Notes: generated by a model not told the origin, from the sequence alone. Positions 8,405 to 17,850 are shown, counted from the first letter of the stretch. The stretch is DNA of 64,000 bases from an uncultured Sutterella sp. (GCA_949287305.1 CASEFX010000014.1:1-64000), one strand, 5' to 3'. Numbers and translations: made by a program.

Positions 8405-9514
8405 ATGCTCGAAGCCTATCTCAAGGACCTCGAAGAAGTTGTAAACATCGACTGCGGCTCCGCCACGGTCGAGGGCGTCACCAAGGTCGCCGAAATCATG
8501 AAGCGTCACTACGACGAACTCGGCTTTGCGACCGAACTCGTCGACCTCGGCCCGAAGGCGGGCAAGGGTCTTCGCGCCACGAACAAACCCGGCGCCGACC
8601 ACTACGACATCATGTTCAACGCCCACCTCGACACGGTCTTCCCCGAAGGCACCGTCGCCGAACGTCCCTTCAAGATTGAAGGCGACCGCGTCACGGGTCC
8701 GGGCTGCGCCGACTGCAAGGCGGGCGTCATCGCCATTCTTCACGCGCTCAAGGCCGCCCGCAAGGAAGACCTTGACCGCCTCGCCATTCTCGTCTGCTAC
8801 AACCCCGACGAAGAAGTGAGCTCGATCAGCTCGCGCGCCTGGCTCGTCGAACAGGCGAAGACCGCCAAGTACGCGATCGTCTGCGAACCGGGCCGCGCCA
8901 ACGGCGGCTTCGTTCGCTCCCGCAAGGGCCGCACCGTCTGGGACATCGCCGTTCACGGCGTCTCCGCCCACGCCGGCAACGCCCCGCAGGACGGCCGCTC
9001 CGCCGTTCTCGCCGCCGCGCATCTCACGATCGCCCTGAGCGCCCTGCAGGACCTCGAAGGCCGCGGCACGAGCGTGACGGTGGGCGTCGTCCACGGCGGC
9101 ACGGTCTGCAACACGGTTCCCGACCTCTGCACGCTCAAGATCGACACGCGCTTCAAGAGCGACGAAGACGGCGAATACCTGAAGAAGTCCATCCGTGAAC
9201 TCGCCGAGAAGAACTGGGGCGACGGCATCACGGTCGAAGCCAAGATCGCTTCCGACTCGCCCGCCATGCCCTTCACTGACCGCACGAAGGCGCTCGTCGA
9301 CATCGTCAACGAAGCCGCCCGACGCGCCGGCTACGATGCGACCTGGGTGGACGCGGGCGGCGGCTCCGACGCCAACAAGATCGCGGCCTACACGATCGTC
9401 GTCGACGGCGTTGCGCCCGCGGGTTCGGGCTTCCACAGCGCGAAGGAAAACCTCCAGATCCCGACGATCGAAAACCGCGTCGAAACGCTCAAGAACGTTC
9501 TCGAACTTCTCTGA
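8405..9514 (+). CDS. M20-family zinc peptidase (carboxypeptidase G2-like)
   Basis: A 369-residue cytoplasmic M20A-type metallopeptidase. Metal and catalytic motifs are FNAHLDTVFPEG, GPGCADCKAG (bridging aspartate), YNPDEEVSS (catalytic glutamates), VHGVSAHAGNAPQDG in the dimerisation domain and a terminal GFHSAKEN histidine. Relatives cleave C-terminal glutamate or act on small peptides and acylated amino acids; the exact substrate cannot be read here. ATG 8393 is in frame, but GGAGAG inside those codons makes ATG 8405 the better start. It follows the two-component system by 141 bp and may be its target. Confidence 0.88.
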   Translation: MLEAYLKDLEEVVNIDCGSATVEGVTKVAEIMKRHYDELGFATELVDLGPKAGKGLRATNKPGADHYDIMFNAHLDTVFPEGTVAERPFKIEGDRVTGPGCADCKAGVIAILHALKAARKEDLDRLAILVCYNPDEEVSSISSRAWLVEQAKTAKYAIVCEPGRANGGFVRSRKGRTVWDIAVHGVSAHAGNAPQDGRSAVLAAAHLTIALSALQDLEGRGTSVTVGVVHGGTVCNTVPDLCTLKIDTRFKSDEDGEYLKKSIRELAEKNWGDGITVEAKIASDSPAMPFTDRTKALVDIVNEAARRAGYDATWVDAGGGSDANKIAAYTIVVDGVAPAGSGFHSAKENLQIPTIENRVETLKNVLELL

Positions 9515-9538
9515 TTTCTTCCAAGCAACCGAGTGGAG

Positions 9539-9560
9539 GGGAGCGCCGCTCCCTTCCTTT
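9539..9560 (+). terminator. Intrinsic terminator after the M20 peptidase
   Basis: GGGAGC (9539-9544) pairs with GCTCCC (9548-9553); TTCCTTTC follows. Confidence 0.6.
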
Positions 9561-9759
9561 CGCACCGATGACGGCGCCCGCAACGAGCTTTACTTCGCAG
9601 GCGCCGGAGTCGGTGCGTTTTTTATGGAATCTCCATCGAGACTGTTTCCGTCCTGTCGGGAGGATGGATCGTTGTAACGGCGCAGCGTTTGACCGCATGC
9701 GTCGAAGTCTGTCGCGCTTTCTTGCGATCATGTACGGATTGAACGAAAAGGAGACTCTC

Positions 9760-10560
9760 ATGCGCATCGAAAACATCCGGGTCCTGCGCGCCGACATCAC
9801 GACGCTCGCCGTCGACGCCGTCGTCAATTCCGCCAACCGTTCTCTTCTGGGCGGAGGCGGCGTGGACCGCGCCGTTCACCGTGCGGCGGGGCGCGAGCTT
9901 CTCTGGGCCTGCGCCGATCTCGGCGGTTGCGAAGTCGGAAAGAGCAAAATCACCCCGGGCTTTCGTCTTCCCTCGAAGTACGTCATCCATACGGTCGCGC
10001 CCGCCTGGACGGGCGGACGGCGCGGAGAGGCGGATCTATTGGAAAGCGCCTACCGCTCGGCCCTGGATTTGGCGCTCGAACGGGATCTTAAGTCGATCGC
10101 CCTCTCGATGCTGAGCCGGGGCATCCACCGCTATCCCGCCGAAGCCGCGGCCGAGATCGCCTGGAACGTTGCGCTGTCTCACGTCTTTTCGGGGACGGTG
10201 ATTTTCGTTCCGTATGCAGAGGAGGACGATCGGCTCTTTTCGATGATTTCCCAACGCCTGCGCGCTTCGCCCGTCCCGACGGTTTGGGTCGGGAACGAGG
10301 CGATTCCCGTGACGGAAGATCTGGCGGCGAATCTACGGGCTCTTCCGCGCCCCGAAGAGCCCTTTGAAACGGCGGCCTGGATGACGGGGCCGGACGTTGT
10401 TTGGCGCCTTACCGTTGAGGGACTGCACCGGGTTCGTGGGTCAGTATTCAGAGGAATCGCCGGATGCTCAGCCGGCGATGTCGATGAGCGGATTCATCAC
10501 GAGCGTGAGCGCAATCGAGAACATCACGATTGCGATGAAGAGGTCCAGGAGCTGCCATGA
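9760..10560 (+). CDS. Macro-domain protein (ADP-ribose hydrolase type)
   Basis: A 266-residue protein whose first 170 residues or so form a macro domain: ADITTLAVDAVVNSANRSL with the ADP-ribose-binding asparagines, then LLGGGGVDRAVHRAAG, then YVIHTVAPAW. The family (YmdB, Af1521 relatives) hydrolyses O-acetyl-ADP-ribose or removes ADP-ribose from proteins. The roughly 90-residue tail is not recognised. ATG 9760 was chosen for the AAAGGAG just upstream. The last 31 codons run antisense through the end of argO, and the tail they encode is unusually rich in charged residues, so the natural stop may have been lost or the two 3' ends really overlap. Confidence 0.85.
   Translation: MRIENIRVLRADITTLAVDAVVNSANRSLLGGGGVDRAVHRAAGRELLWACADLGGCEVGKSKITPGFRLPSKYVIHTVAPAWTGGRRGEADLLESAYRSALDLALERDLKSIALSMLSRGIHRYPAEAAAEIAWNVALSHVFSGTVIFVPYAEEDDRLFSMISQRLRASPVPTVWVGNEAIPVTEDLAANLRALPRPEEPFETAAWMTGPDVVWRLTVEGLHRVRGSVFRGIAGCSAGDVDERIHHERERNREHHDCDEEVQELP
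10456..10479. terminator. Hairpin at the end of argO
   Basis: ATCGCCGG (10456-10463) pairs with CCGGCGAT (10472-10479) around the argO stop codon. The tail on the minus strand is TTCCTCT, so it is a weak terminator at best; it also lies inside the macro-domain gene on the other strand. Confidence 0.45.
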
Positions 10561-11106
10561 GCGGGGCTTTCGGAAGAAGGGCTGCAGACGCTTTGCGCCG
10601 TAGCCCAGAGCCGTAAACCACACGGTGCTCGCGCAGTAGGCGCCGAGCGCGAAGACCCAGCGGTCTGCGCCAGCGAATTGCGTCGAGATGCTTCCGAGCA
10701 TCACGACCGTGTCGAGGTAGACGTGCGGGTTCAGAAACGTGAAGGCAAGGCAGGCCGCCAAAACGCGTCCCGGCGTGACGACGTTCTCCCCGTCCTTTCC
10801 CGAGACGCCGAGCGCTTCGCCCCCTTTGCGGGCGCGGTTGATCGCGAGGCACCCGTAGTAGGCGAGAAACGCGGCGCCGCCCCAACGGAAGATTTCGAGC
10901 ACCAAGGGGTGCGCCTTGACGGCCGCGCCCATTCCGGCGACGCCGAGCGTAATGCAGAGGACGTCTCCGAAAATGCAGGTGAGAACGACGAGTCCCACGT
11001 ATTCGCGGCACAGGCCCTGACGAAGAACGAAGGCGTTTTGCGCCCCGATGGCGATGATGAGCCCGGCGCCCGTGCCGAAACCCGCAAGTGCGGCGGAAAT
11101 GTCCAT
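10468..11106 (-). CDS. argO: Arginine exporter ArgO (LysE family)
   Basis: A 212-residue LysE/ArgO exporter with about six membrane helices and family motifs IAIGAQNAFVLRQG, FLAYYG and TFLNPHVYLDTVVMLG. ArgO expels excess arginine (and the analogue canavanine) across the inner membrane. The frame is open to 11313, but ATG 11106 has AAAAAGGA upstream and gives the standard N-terminus. It is divergent from a LysR regulator of the ArgP type 135 bp away. In enterobacteria ArgP activates argO when arginine is bound, and the same arrangement is expected here. argF lies 5.4 kb downstream. Confidence 0.93.
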   Translation of the reverse strand: MDISAALAGFGTGAGLIIAIGAQNAFVLRQGLCREYVGLVVLTCIFGDVLCITLGVAGMGAAVKAHPLVLEIFRWGGAAFLAYYGCLAINRARKGGEALGVSGKDGENVVTPGRVLAACLAFTFLNPHVYLDTVVMLGSISTQFAGADRWVFALGAYCASTVWFTALGYGAKRLQPFFRKPRSWQLLDLFIAIVMFSIALTLVMNPLIDIAG

Positions 11107-11240
11107 GAGATGTCCTTTTTCCTGAGGGTAATGGATGGCGGTTTTTCGGAGAAATCTTAGCGGGCCGCGCCTCTGCAGTAAAATGAAAGTTCCTTCACGT
11201 AGTGAAGAATAACTGAAGATCGGAACAAGGGAAGAACGCC

Positions 11241-12152
11241 GTGGCACTGCTGCATCCGCAACTCGAAGCCTTTCTGGCCGTGATCGAAGAAGGAAGTTTC
11301 GATCGGGCGGCAAAACGTCTCTGCATCACGCCCTCGGCCTTGTCCCAAAGAATCAAGGGACTTGAAGACCGGCTCGGCGCCGTCCTCGTGAAGCGCAGCG
11401 TCCCGTCCGTCGCGACGCAGGCGGGAGAAAAGCTCCTTCGCCGCGCGCAGTCGATGCGTCTGCTCGAAGCGGAAACGCTCACGGACTTTCGTCCAGGCGA
11501 GGGCGACGAGACCGCGCGCCTCACGATCCTCGTCAACAACGATTCGCTTGCGACCTGGCTCCCGGAAGCGCTCGCCGACTTTGCGGCGGAGACCAAGGGA
11601 GAGCGCGTCTCGCTCGAACTTCTCACGGACGACCAGGATCATGCGCTCGAGAGCCTTCGAAACGGCACCGCGATCGCCGTGGTGACGTCGGAAGCGCACC
11701 CGGTTTCGGGCGCCCGCGCGACGCCCTTGGGCGCCATGCGCTACATTGCGGTGACGTCTCCCGCCCTGGCGGCGTCGCTCGGCTCGGTCGGATTCGAGAC
11801 GTCGCTTCAGAGCGCCCCCGTGATTTTCTATGACCGAAAGGACACCCTGCAGGATCGCTTTCTCGCATCCTTCGGCATCGGACCCGAAGCCTTCACGGGC
11901 CTCGTTCACTACGCCCCGTCGCCCACGGCCATGATCGATCTCGCCGCGCGGGGGCTCGGATGGTGCATGGCGCCCGAATCGCTGGCCAAGCCTTGGATCG
12001 ATCGGGGGCAAGTCGTCGCGCTCGCGCCGGAACACGCCATCGACGTGCCGCTCTACTGGCAGTCCTCGGCCATCCGTTCGGCGCTTCTCACGCGGCTTGG
12101 CGCCGTCATACGGAAAACGGCCGCGAAGAGACTGCGGCCGTTATCGGAATAA
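11241..12152 (+). CDS. argP: LysR-type regulator ArgP (IciA)
   Basis: A 303-residue LysR regulator: winged helix-turn-helix in residues 1-65 (LEAFLAVIEEGSFDRAAKRL, then TPSALSQRIKGLE), and a two-lobed effector domain that includes LTILVNNDSLATW and GLGWCMAPE, both typical of ArgP. In known systems ArgP activates argO in response to arginine and lysine. The start is GTG 11241 behind AAGGGAAG. The position directly divergent from argO supports the name more than sequence alone would. A GCGGCCGT hairpin sits at the very end of the gene (about 12117-12143). Confidence 0.9.
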   Translation: MALLHPQLEAFLAVIEEGSFDRAAKRLCITPSALSQRIKGLEDRLGAVLVKRSVPSVATQAGEKLLRRAQSMRLLEAETLTDFRPGEGDETARLTILVNNDSLATWLPEALADFAAETKGERVSLELLTDDQDHALESLRNGTAIAVVTSEAHPVSGARATPLGAMRYIAVTSPALAASLGSVGFETSLQSAPVIFYDRKDTLQDRFLASFGIGPEAFTGLVHYAPSPTAMIDLAARGLGWCMAPESLAKPWIDRGQVVALAPEHAIDVPLYWQSSAIRSALLTRLGAVIRKTAAKRLRPLSE

Positions 12153-12169
12153 GGAGATGAAAAGAGTCT

Positions 12170-12928
12170 TCAGTCTTCCGGCGCTTCCTCTTCGCGGGTG
12201 TCGATGTAGCGCATGACTTCGCGCGCCCGAAGCACCCCGATGTAGGGAACTGCGAGCACCAACGCGGCGCGCAGTTCCTCTTCCGTGTTGCCGAGGCGCA
12301 GATTCATTTCCACGAGTTCGTCCGTCGTGTCGGCGTCGGCGCCGAGCGCCGCTCCGACCACGAACCAGATAAGTCCGCGAAGGGGAAGCGACAGGACGCC
12401 GCGGCTCGCGATGTCCCCGCAGGCGAAGCCCTTCAGGGCCGCTTCGTTCAGAATCGTCACGGCGGGGGAGTCGGAGGCTTCGGGCGCAAGGCCGAGGACC
12501 TTAAGAATCTCTTCGCCGGTCTCCATGCGGGTTTCTTCCGTCACGCGCCCCGCGTCGGGCAGGGGCAGGGGAAAGCCCGCGAGCGAGAGCGCGCCGTTCA
12601 CTTCACGGAGCGCCGCCTGGGCCTTCGGAAAGCCGATCCAGGGGGCGGTGTGGTAGATCGTCTCCTTGATCGATTCGGGGGAAGCGCCCGTGCGAAGCGC
12701 CGCGCGCGCGTGGGCCGCGATCGTCTCGCGCTCGCCGATCGTGGCGAGGACGGCGAGCGACACCAGGGCCTTTACGGCGTCGGGCAGATTCACCTTGTCC
12801 TGAATGTCCCCGAAGACAAAGCGGTCGCGAAGCTTCGCAAAGTCCGGATCGGTTTCGGCAAAGACGCGGTCCGTCCCGCCGAAGAGGGTGCGAAGCTTGA
12901 GTTTCGAGCGTTCGATGCGGTCGGTCAC
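12170..12928 (-). CDS. Carboxymuconolactone decarboxylase-family protein, duplicated domain
   Basis: A 252-residue protein with two copies of the CMD/AhpD-like helical domain: the first around DKVNLPDAVKALVSLAVLA and IKETIYHTAPWIGFPKA, the second around LRGLIWFVVGAALGADADTTDELVEMNLRLG. The CxxC pair of peroxidase-type AhpD proteins is absent, so a peroxidase role is unlikely; the substrate is unknown. The GTG start overlaps the stop of the upstream HAD gene by 4 bp (GTGA), so the two are translationally coupled and probably work in one pathway. Confidence 0.82.
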   Translation of the reverse strand: MTDRIERSKLKLRTLFGGTDRVFAETDPDFAKLRDRFVFGDIQDKVNLPDAVKALVSLAVLATIGERETIAAHARAALRTGASPESIKETIYHTAPWIGFPKAQAALREVNGALSLAGFPLPLPDAGRVTEETRMETGEEILKVLGLAPEASDSPAVTILNEAALKGFACGDIASRGVLSLPLRGLIWFVVGAALGADADTTDELVEMNLRLGNTEEELRAALVLAVPYIGVLRAREVMRYIDTREEEAPED

Positions 12929-13662
12929 GGGCGGTCTCCCTCCGTCATTTCGTTGAGAAAACGTTCTTCGATTTCGGGCCAGTCGGCAAACGTGAAGTCG
13001 GCCCGGGCGTTCAATTCTTCTCGTTCGGCGTCGTTGTGGGGTTCGTCGATGATACCGACGGCGACGCCCGCGTTGCGCGCGGCGTCAAGTCCGATGAGCG
13101 AGTCTTCGAGGACGAGCGTTTCCTTGGGGGCTACGGCGAAGCGCTTCATGAGCACTTCGTGGCATTCGGGCGAAGGCTTGATCGCCTCCACGTCCTCGCG
13201 CGTCACGACGGCGTCGAAGAGTTCGTAGAGAATCCCTTCGGCGCGCATGCCCTCGTTTTCGCCGGAATACACGTCGACGTTGCGGCGCTTCGTCGTCGTG
13301 GCGATTGCGGTGAGAATGCCGTGCTTTCGAAGGGCCTTGACGAAGCTCACGGCCCCATTGCGCCAGGCGACGCCCGAGACGAGCATTTCGCGCGCCACTT
13401 CATAGCGCTGCGCGTGCAGGTCTTCCTTCGAGACGTCGAGGTGCCAGCGGTCGGCTATGGCGCCGCAGTAGAGAACGTAGGCGTCCTTTCGATCCGCCAC
13501 TTCGCGGAGCACCTCCTTTCGGAAGGCCTCCATTTCCGCGGGATCGGGAGCCGTGCCGCTTACGCGCCGGACGATCTCCACGTCCACGCGGTCCCACATG
13601 TCGAGCGAATCGATGAGGGTGCCGTCCAGGTCGAAAATGACGAGCTTTTTGTCTCCAAACAT
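12925..13662 (-). CDS. HAD-superfamily phosphatase
   Basis: A 245-residue HAD hydrolase with a helical cap. Motif I is FDLDGTLIDS (nucleophile aspartate 11 and acid aspartate 13), motif II is IATTTKRRN, motif III is the lysine in EAIKPSPE, and motif IV is LEDSLIGLDAA. The size and cap type suggest a phosphoglycolate- or sugar-phosphate-phosphatase-like enzyme, but the substrate cannot be assigned. It is the first gene of a two-gene operon with the CMD protein. The ribosome site (GTAGAG) is weak. Confidence 0.88.
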   Translation of the reverse strand: MFGDKKLVIFDLDGTLIDSLDMWDRVDVEIVRRVSGTAPDPAEMEAFRKEVLREVADRKDAYVLYCGAIADRWHLDVSKEDLHAQRYEVAREMLVSGVAWRNGAVSFVKALRKHGILTAIATTTKRRNVDVYSGENEGMRAEGILYELFDAVVTREDVEAIKPSPECHEVLMKRFAVAPKETLVLEDSLIGLDAARNAGVAVGIIDEPHNDAEREELNARADFTFADWPEIEERFLNEMTEGDRP

Positions 13663-13811
13663 CTCTACTGCCGTCCAAAAGAAAGCATTGAGCTTAGCAG
13701 AGGCGAAGGGAGAACGGAGGGGGAGAGTTCGGAAATCTGACCTCTTCAGAGAAGGCCAGAGCGAATTTTCGGGCCGGTCGTCCTCCTTCTTTCTCCAATC
13801 GTCCGCCGCTC

Positions 13812-13820
13812 TGCCATAAT
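13812..13820 (+). promoter_or_regulatory. Extended -10 element before the first paralog
   Basis: TGCCATAAT lies 37 nt before the GTG start at 13857. The identical 9-mer lies 36 nt before the start of the second paralog (17851). It fits an extended -10 (TGn plus CATAAT); no good -35 is visible. Confidence 0.6.
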
Positions 13821-13856
13821 GCTCCTTCCTATCGAAATCAACAGTGGAGTTCCCCT

Positions 13857-16193
13857 GTGACGAACAATGACAAAGACTGGGTCCGCCGTTCGCGGGAGAT
13901 TCTGACGTCCTACTTTCAGGACGGCGACTGCGAAGGGCTCTGTCAATTCTGGCTCGACTTCCCCGACTTTCCCTACACGGAAAAGGAGGTGGCCTACATC
14001 TTCGCCGCCGCGCAGATGAAGAACCATTCCGACGTGGTGGCCAACATCTGGGACCGTCTGGGGCAGCCGCTCGAAGGCATGGTCACCGGCGTCGTTCTCT
14101 CCGTCGCGCAGCACCTCATCAACATCGATCGCCGCGACGACGCCGTCCGTTGTTGGGAACACGTCGTCAAACGCTACGAAGAGGCCGAATTCGACTTCGA
14201 GCGGGCTTTCGGCGGAATTCACGAGGCCTTTGAATTCTTCCGCATCGGGCTCGATCTGCATTGGGACGAAGGGAAGGACGCGCTCGATCGTTGGCAGCGT
14301 CTTCTCGAGAAGCTTCAGGCGACCCGTCAAAACCTCGACCGTCTTCACTACGAACTCCTCGAAGGGCTTCGGGGCGACTTCGAGGCGATGTCGCTCTATT
14401 CGCCCGACTACCGCGAAAACGAATACGCCGCGCAGACGGAACTCCTCATGAAGTTCGTCCGCGGCTGCGAAGATCTTCCCATTCATGAGTTCGAAGACTC
14501 GCCCGTCGTCGTGCTCGACGCCGAAGCCGTCTTCCTTCGGGAAAAGTGGCTCTCGGGCGACCTCGAAGCGGCGGTCGACCGCACCGTGAACATCGTCGCG
14601 AAGGAAAAGATTCCCGCGTCCGAGCCTGCGTGCGCGCTCGAGTACATGAACGTCATCTGGGAGGCGCCCGTCGTTCGGAACGCCCCCGCGGTGCCCGCGC
14701 CGCTTCCCGAAACCGCGAACGAACGCGAGATTCTCGCGGCGCTTTTCGCCTCCTGGGACGGCCAGACCTACCGCAACTTCTTTGAGATCTTCCGAAACGT
14801 GAAGTGGGAGGAGATTCCTCCATACTGCTGCGCCATGGTCGGGCTTGCCTGCGCCGTCGCGGTCGAGGAGGACGGTCTCAAGAACCCCGAGGCGGTGCGT
14901 CTCGCCCGTCTCTTCGTCAAGAATCTTCATCTCACGAAGAAGCGCGCCAAGGCCTACGCCGTCTACGGAAGGCTGGCCGACTGGTTCCTTCAGACCTTCA
15001 TTGATCCTGCAGACGTCGACGAAGTGCTTGAAGCGCGACGCGTCGGCCGGGAGCTTCTCGAAGCTCTTCACGACGGCGATCTCGAGTTTGCCGAGCTCAC
15101 GGACCCCGTCGAAATTCTGCAGTCGGTCTGGTCGACGAACTTCTTCCTTCACTCCGACTACGAACCCTTCCGGTACGAAGAGGCGATCGATCTGCTTTTT
15201 GCGTGCCCGCACGGGATCTGCGCCGAAGAGTCGAACGTTCGTTACCGCGTCGCGCTCATCGACCGTCTGATCCGTTCGAAGGACGCGACCGAACAGGACG
15301 TGCGCGAGATCTGCGAAGAGGCGGTCGACGCGATCGACGAAAGCGAACTCTCCGACGAAGACAAGGATTACTTCTACCGCTGGTTCACGCGACGGGCGCC
15401 AAGCTGCGACCCCGACGACTTCGCCATGGAGCTTCCCGACCGGTTCGAGACCCTCGGTCGTCTCGAGGTCGACGGCATGGCCATACAGCGGCTCGCCGCC
15501 GCAAACGACATGGAAGTCCTCGACTGGCATCACGTCCGTCTGGGCGTACGGGCGGCGCTCCTTCGCCGTCGGGCCGACACGGGCGAGCGCTGGGTCGCCG
15601 TCTCGCACGGCTTCATGACGAACCATCCGCAGTACAGCTCCCGCTACCTGCTGCGGCTCGGCGAGACAGCCGACTCCTTCGACGCGCTTTCGACGGCAAA
15701 GTCCCTCCTCACGGTCATCGAGAAGCTCGTTCTTCCCGAAATCCGCTGTGAATTCATCGCGCCCGAACAGATGCCGGGCGTCGTGTATTCGCTCCGGCAT
15801 TTCGCCGACGACGGGTTCGACAAGTGGATTCCGGGCTATGACTACGCGGGTTTCGTCTGCACCGTTCCCCGCGGATTCAAGCACCCCGCCGTCCTCTTCA
15901 ATCCGTGCAACGACGAGATGTTCGACGAAGAGGCGTTCAACCGTCTCTCCGAAGAGGAACAGAGCAAGCTCTGCGGCCGCGCGTATCTCGAAGTGATTCC
16001 GCTTCTTCCCGACGAACTCGTTCTCTTCGAGCGGGGCGTTCGGATGGAGGACTTCCTGGCGCTCCATCCCGATCGGAATTTCGCGTTCTTCGCTCCGGAA
16101 GAAAAGGTTCCCGCGCCTCAGCCCGCGATGCGTCCCGCGGCGAAGCGCGTCACGAGCCTCAGGGCTGTCCGAAAGCCTTCGAAGCGCTCCTGA
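13857..16193 (+). CDS. Large protein of unknown function, paralog A
   Basis: A 778-residue protein, not recognised. It has no signal peptide or membrane segment and looks cytoplasmic, acidic and largely helical, with a basic proline-rich tail ending LRAVRKPSKRS. It is a full-length paralog of the gene at 17851-20190: both begin W-R-ARxIL-type helices with a CQFWxDFPDFPY block, and share WDGQTYRNFFE, VKWEEIPPYCCAMV, KRAKAYAVY, PADVDEVL, RRAPSCDPDDF, DTGERWV and GYDYAG. The start is GTG behind GTGGAG. The N-terminal half has the look of helical repeats, but no repeat family could be named. It ends before a strong terminator, so it is a single-gene unit. Confidence 0.85.
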   Translation: MTNNDKDWVRRSREILTSYFQDGDCEGLCQFWLDFPDFPYTEKEVAYIFAAAQMKNHSDVVANIWDRLGQPLEGMVTGVVLSVAQHLINIDRRDDAVRCWEHVVKRYEEAEFDFERAFGGIHEAFEFFRIGLDLHWDEGKDALDRWQRLLEKLQATRQNLDRLHYELLEGLRGDFEAMSLYSPDYRENEYAAQTELLMKFVRGCEDLPIHEFEDSPVVVLDAEAVFLREKWLSGDLEAAVDRTVNIVAKEKIPASEPACALEYMNVIWEAPVVRNAPAVPAPLPETANEREILAALFASWDGQTYRNFFEIFRNVKWEEIPPYCCAMVGLACAVAVEEDGLKNPEAVRLARLFVKNLHLTKKRAKAYAVYGRLADWFLQTFIDPADVDEVLEARRVGRELLEALHDGDLEFAELTDPVEILQSVWSTNFFLHSDYEPFRYEEAIDLLFACPHGICAEESNVRYRVALIDRLIRSKDATEQDVREICEEAVDAIDESELSDEDKDYFYRWFTRRAPSCDPDDFAMELPDRFETLGRLEVDGMAIQRLAAANDMEVLDWHHVRLGVRAALLRRRADTGERWVAVSHGFMTNHPQYSSRYLLRLGETADSFDALSTAKSLLTVIEKLVLPEIRCEFIAPEQMPGVVYSLRHFADDGFDKWIPGYDYAGFVCTVPRGFKHPAVLFNPCNDEMFDEEAFNRLSEEEQSKLCGRAYLEVIPLLPDELVLFERGVRMEDFLALHPDRNFAFFAPEEKVPAPQPAMRPAAKRVTSLRAVRKPSKRS

Positions 16194-16214
16194 CGGACAC
16201 TAACACATGATTGC

Positions 16215-16240
16215 GGCCGGGCCTCGCGCCCGGCCTTTTT
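16215..16240 (+). terminator. Intrinsic terminator after paralog A
   Basis: GGCCGGGC (16215-16222) pairs with GCCCGGCC (16228-16235), followed by TTTTT. Confidence 0.92.
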
Positions 16241-16516
16241 GCAGACGCGAAGAGAGCAGGGTGTTGCCGGCGGTAAGAACGAACCGGTCCGTTAGCCGCG
16301 GCCTGTAGGAACTAAGAGAAATGCTACGCCGCATTTGAGAGCCCGTACGGGAAGGAAATGGCGCGAGCGACTTCCTTATCCGCATTCCCGTGCATTCCTT
16401 CAGCGGATCGCGATGATTCGATCGGCCTATGTCCGTTGACGGATCGAACGCCCTGCCGGGCTTTGGTATTCTCAGATCGTTCGAGAACCACCCGTTTTCG
16501 CAGGAGGAGACGTTTC

Positions 16517-17521
16517 ATGACCGTTCGACTGAAAAACCGCAGTCTTCTTTCGCTCGTACACCATACGCCCGAGGAAGTCGATCATCTCGTGCGTCTTGCG
16601 GTCGAACTCAAGGAAGAGAAGCGTCTCGGCAAAGAAAAGCAGCGCCTGCAGGGGAAGAACATCGCGCTCATTTTCGAAAAGGCTTCCACGCGCACGCGCG
16701 CGGCCTTTGAAGTCGCGGCGCATGACCAGGGTGCGCACACGACGGTGTTCGATCCGCAGACTTCGCATTTCGGTTTCAAGGAGAGCGTCCGGGATTCCGC
16801 GCGCGTACTCGGACGGATGTTCGACGCGATCGAATACCGAGGGTTTTCGCAGAAGACGGTGGAGGAACTCGCCGCCTTCGCGGGCGTGCCCGTCTTCAAT
16901 GGCCTCACCGACGAGTGGCACCCGACCCAGATGCTCGCCGACCTCATGACGATGCGGGAGGCCAGCGGAAAACCCTGGCGGGACATCTCCTTTGCGTACC
17001 TCGGCGACGCCCGCAACAACATGGGGCATTCCCTTCTGATGGTCGGCGCCAAGATGGGAATGGACGTGCGCATCGCAACACCGAAGATTTATTGGCCCCG
17101 AGAAGAAGTCGTCGAGTTGGCCCGGGAAATGGCGAAGACCTCGGGAGCGAAGCTGACGATCACCGAGGATCCTTTGGTGGCCGTGAAGGGCTGCGACTTT
17201 CTCCACACGGACGTTTGGGTCTCCATGGGCGAGCCGGCCGAGGTCTGGGACGAGCGCATCCGGGCTCTTCTTCCTTATCAGGTGAACGCCGAACTCGTCG
17301 CCGCAGCCGGGAACCCCGACGTTCGGTTCATGCACTGTCTTCCCGCCTTTCACAACGCCGAGACGAAGGTCGCCCGGGCCATCATCGAGCGCCACCCGGA
17401 TCTCGTCGACGGCATCGAGGTGACGGAGGAGGTCTTCGAGTCGCCGCGCTCGATCGTGTTCGATCAGGCGGAAAACCGCGTGCACACGATCAAGGCCCTG
17501 CTGGTGGCGACGCTTGCCTGA
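16517..17521 (+). CDS. argF: Ornithine carbamoyltransferase
   Basis: A 334-residue enzyme of the standard length that joins ornithine and carbamoyl phosphate to citrulline in arginine synthesis. The carbamoyl-phosphate loop is [12 protein letters not shown], followed by [12 protein letters not shown], the [14 protein letters not shown] motif and the ornithine-site HCLPAFH near the C-terminus. The open frame begins at 16358, but ATG 16517 has AGGAGGAG at good spacing and the correct [13 protein letters not shown] start. It stands alone between two paralogous genes of unknown function, with no other arg biosynthesis gene beside it. No clear ARG box was found upstream. Confidence 0.97.
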   Translation: MTVRLKNRSLLSLVHHTPEEVDHLVRLAVELKEEKRLGKEKQRLQGKNIALIFEKASTRTRAAFEVAAHDQGAHTTVFDPQTSHFGFKESVRDSARVLGRMFDAIEYRGFSQKTVEELAAFAGVPVFNGLTDEWHPTQMLADLMTMREASGKPWRDISFAYLGDARNNMGHSLLMVGAKMGMDVRIATPKIYWPREEVVELAREMAKTSGAKLTITEDPLVAVKGCDFLHTDVWVSMGEPAEVWDERIRALLPYQVNAELVAAAGNPDVRFMHCLPAFHNAETKVARAIIERHPDLVDGIEVTEEVFESPRSIVFDQAENRVHTIKALLVATLA

Positions 17522-17850
17522 GCAAGCTTCCCGGGCGGAGGTCTCAAAGAAGACAGGGGATTTCGTCCGGGAGTGAACTTTTGCGGCCGCGGAGCGCTTT
17601 CGTGACCGTGCTTCCGTGACGAAAGCGCAACAATTTCACGCATTGCGTTTGTAAGGGGAGTTCTCGGCCTTCGGGTTGAGGCGGCCGCCTGCGGCAGACG
17701 GGCAAGTCGCCCCGGCATGTATCCCGAAGGGGTCGGGGGTCGGCAACGGGGCGCCGGCAAATTCGGTTCGGTGACGAATCACGTTATGTCTCTAGGAATA
17801 CGACCGTGCCATAATGGCTTCTCTCGTCCCTGAAGCCCAAGGAGCAGACC
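17522..17850. other. Intergenic region with a 10-bp inverted repeat
   Basis: 329 bp without a gene. GCGCTTTCGT (17594-17603) and ACGAAAGCGC (17619-17628) form a perfect inverted repeat with a 15-nt spacer but no T-run, so it is more likely an operator or mRNA structure than a terminator. The promoter of the next gene is at the right edge. Confidence 0.5.
17807..17815 (+). promoter_or_regulatory. Extended -10 element before the second paralog
   Basis: TGCCATAAT is identical to the element before paralog A and lies at almost the same distance (36 nt) from the start codon, which points to shared control of the two genes. Confidence 0.6.

Noticed and set aside
13746..16067. 773-codon open frame antisense to paralog A
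   Set aside because: The sense strand has a full-length paralog elsewhere in the window and a proper start and terminator; the antisense frame has none.
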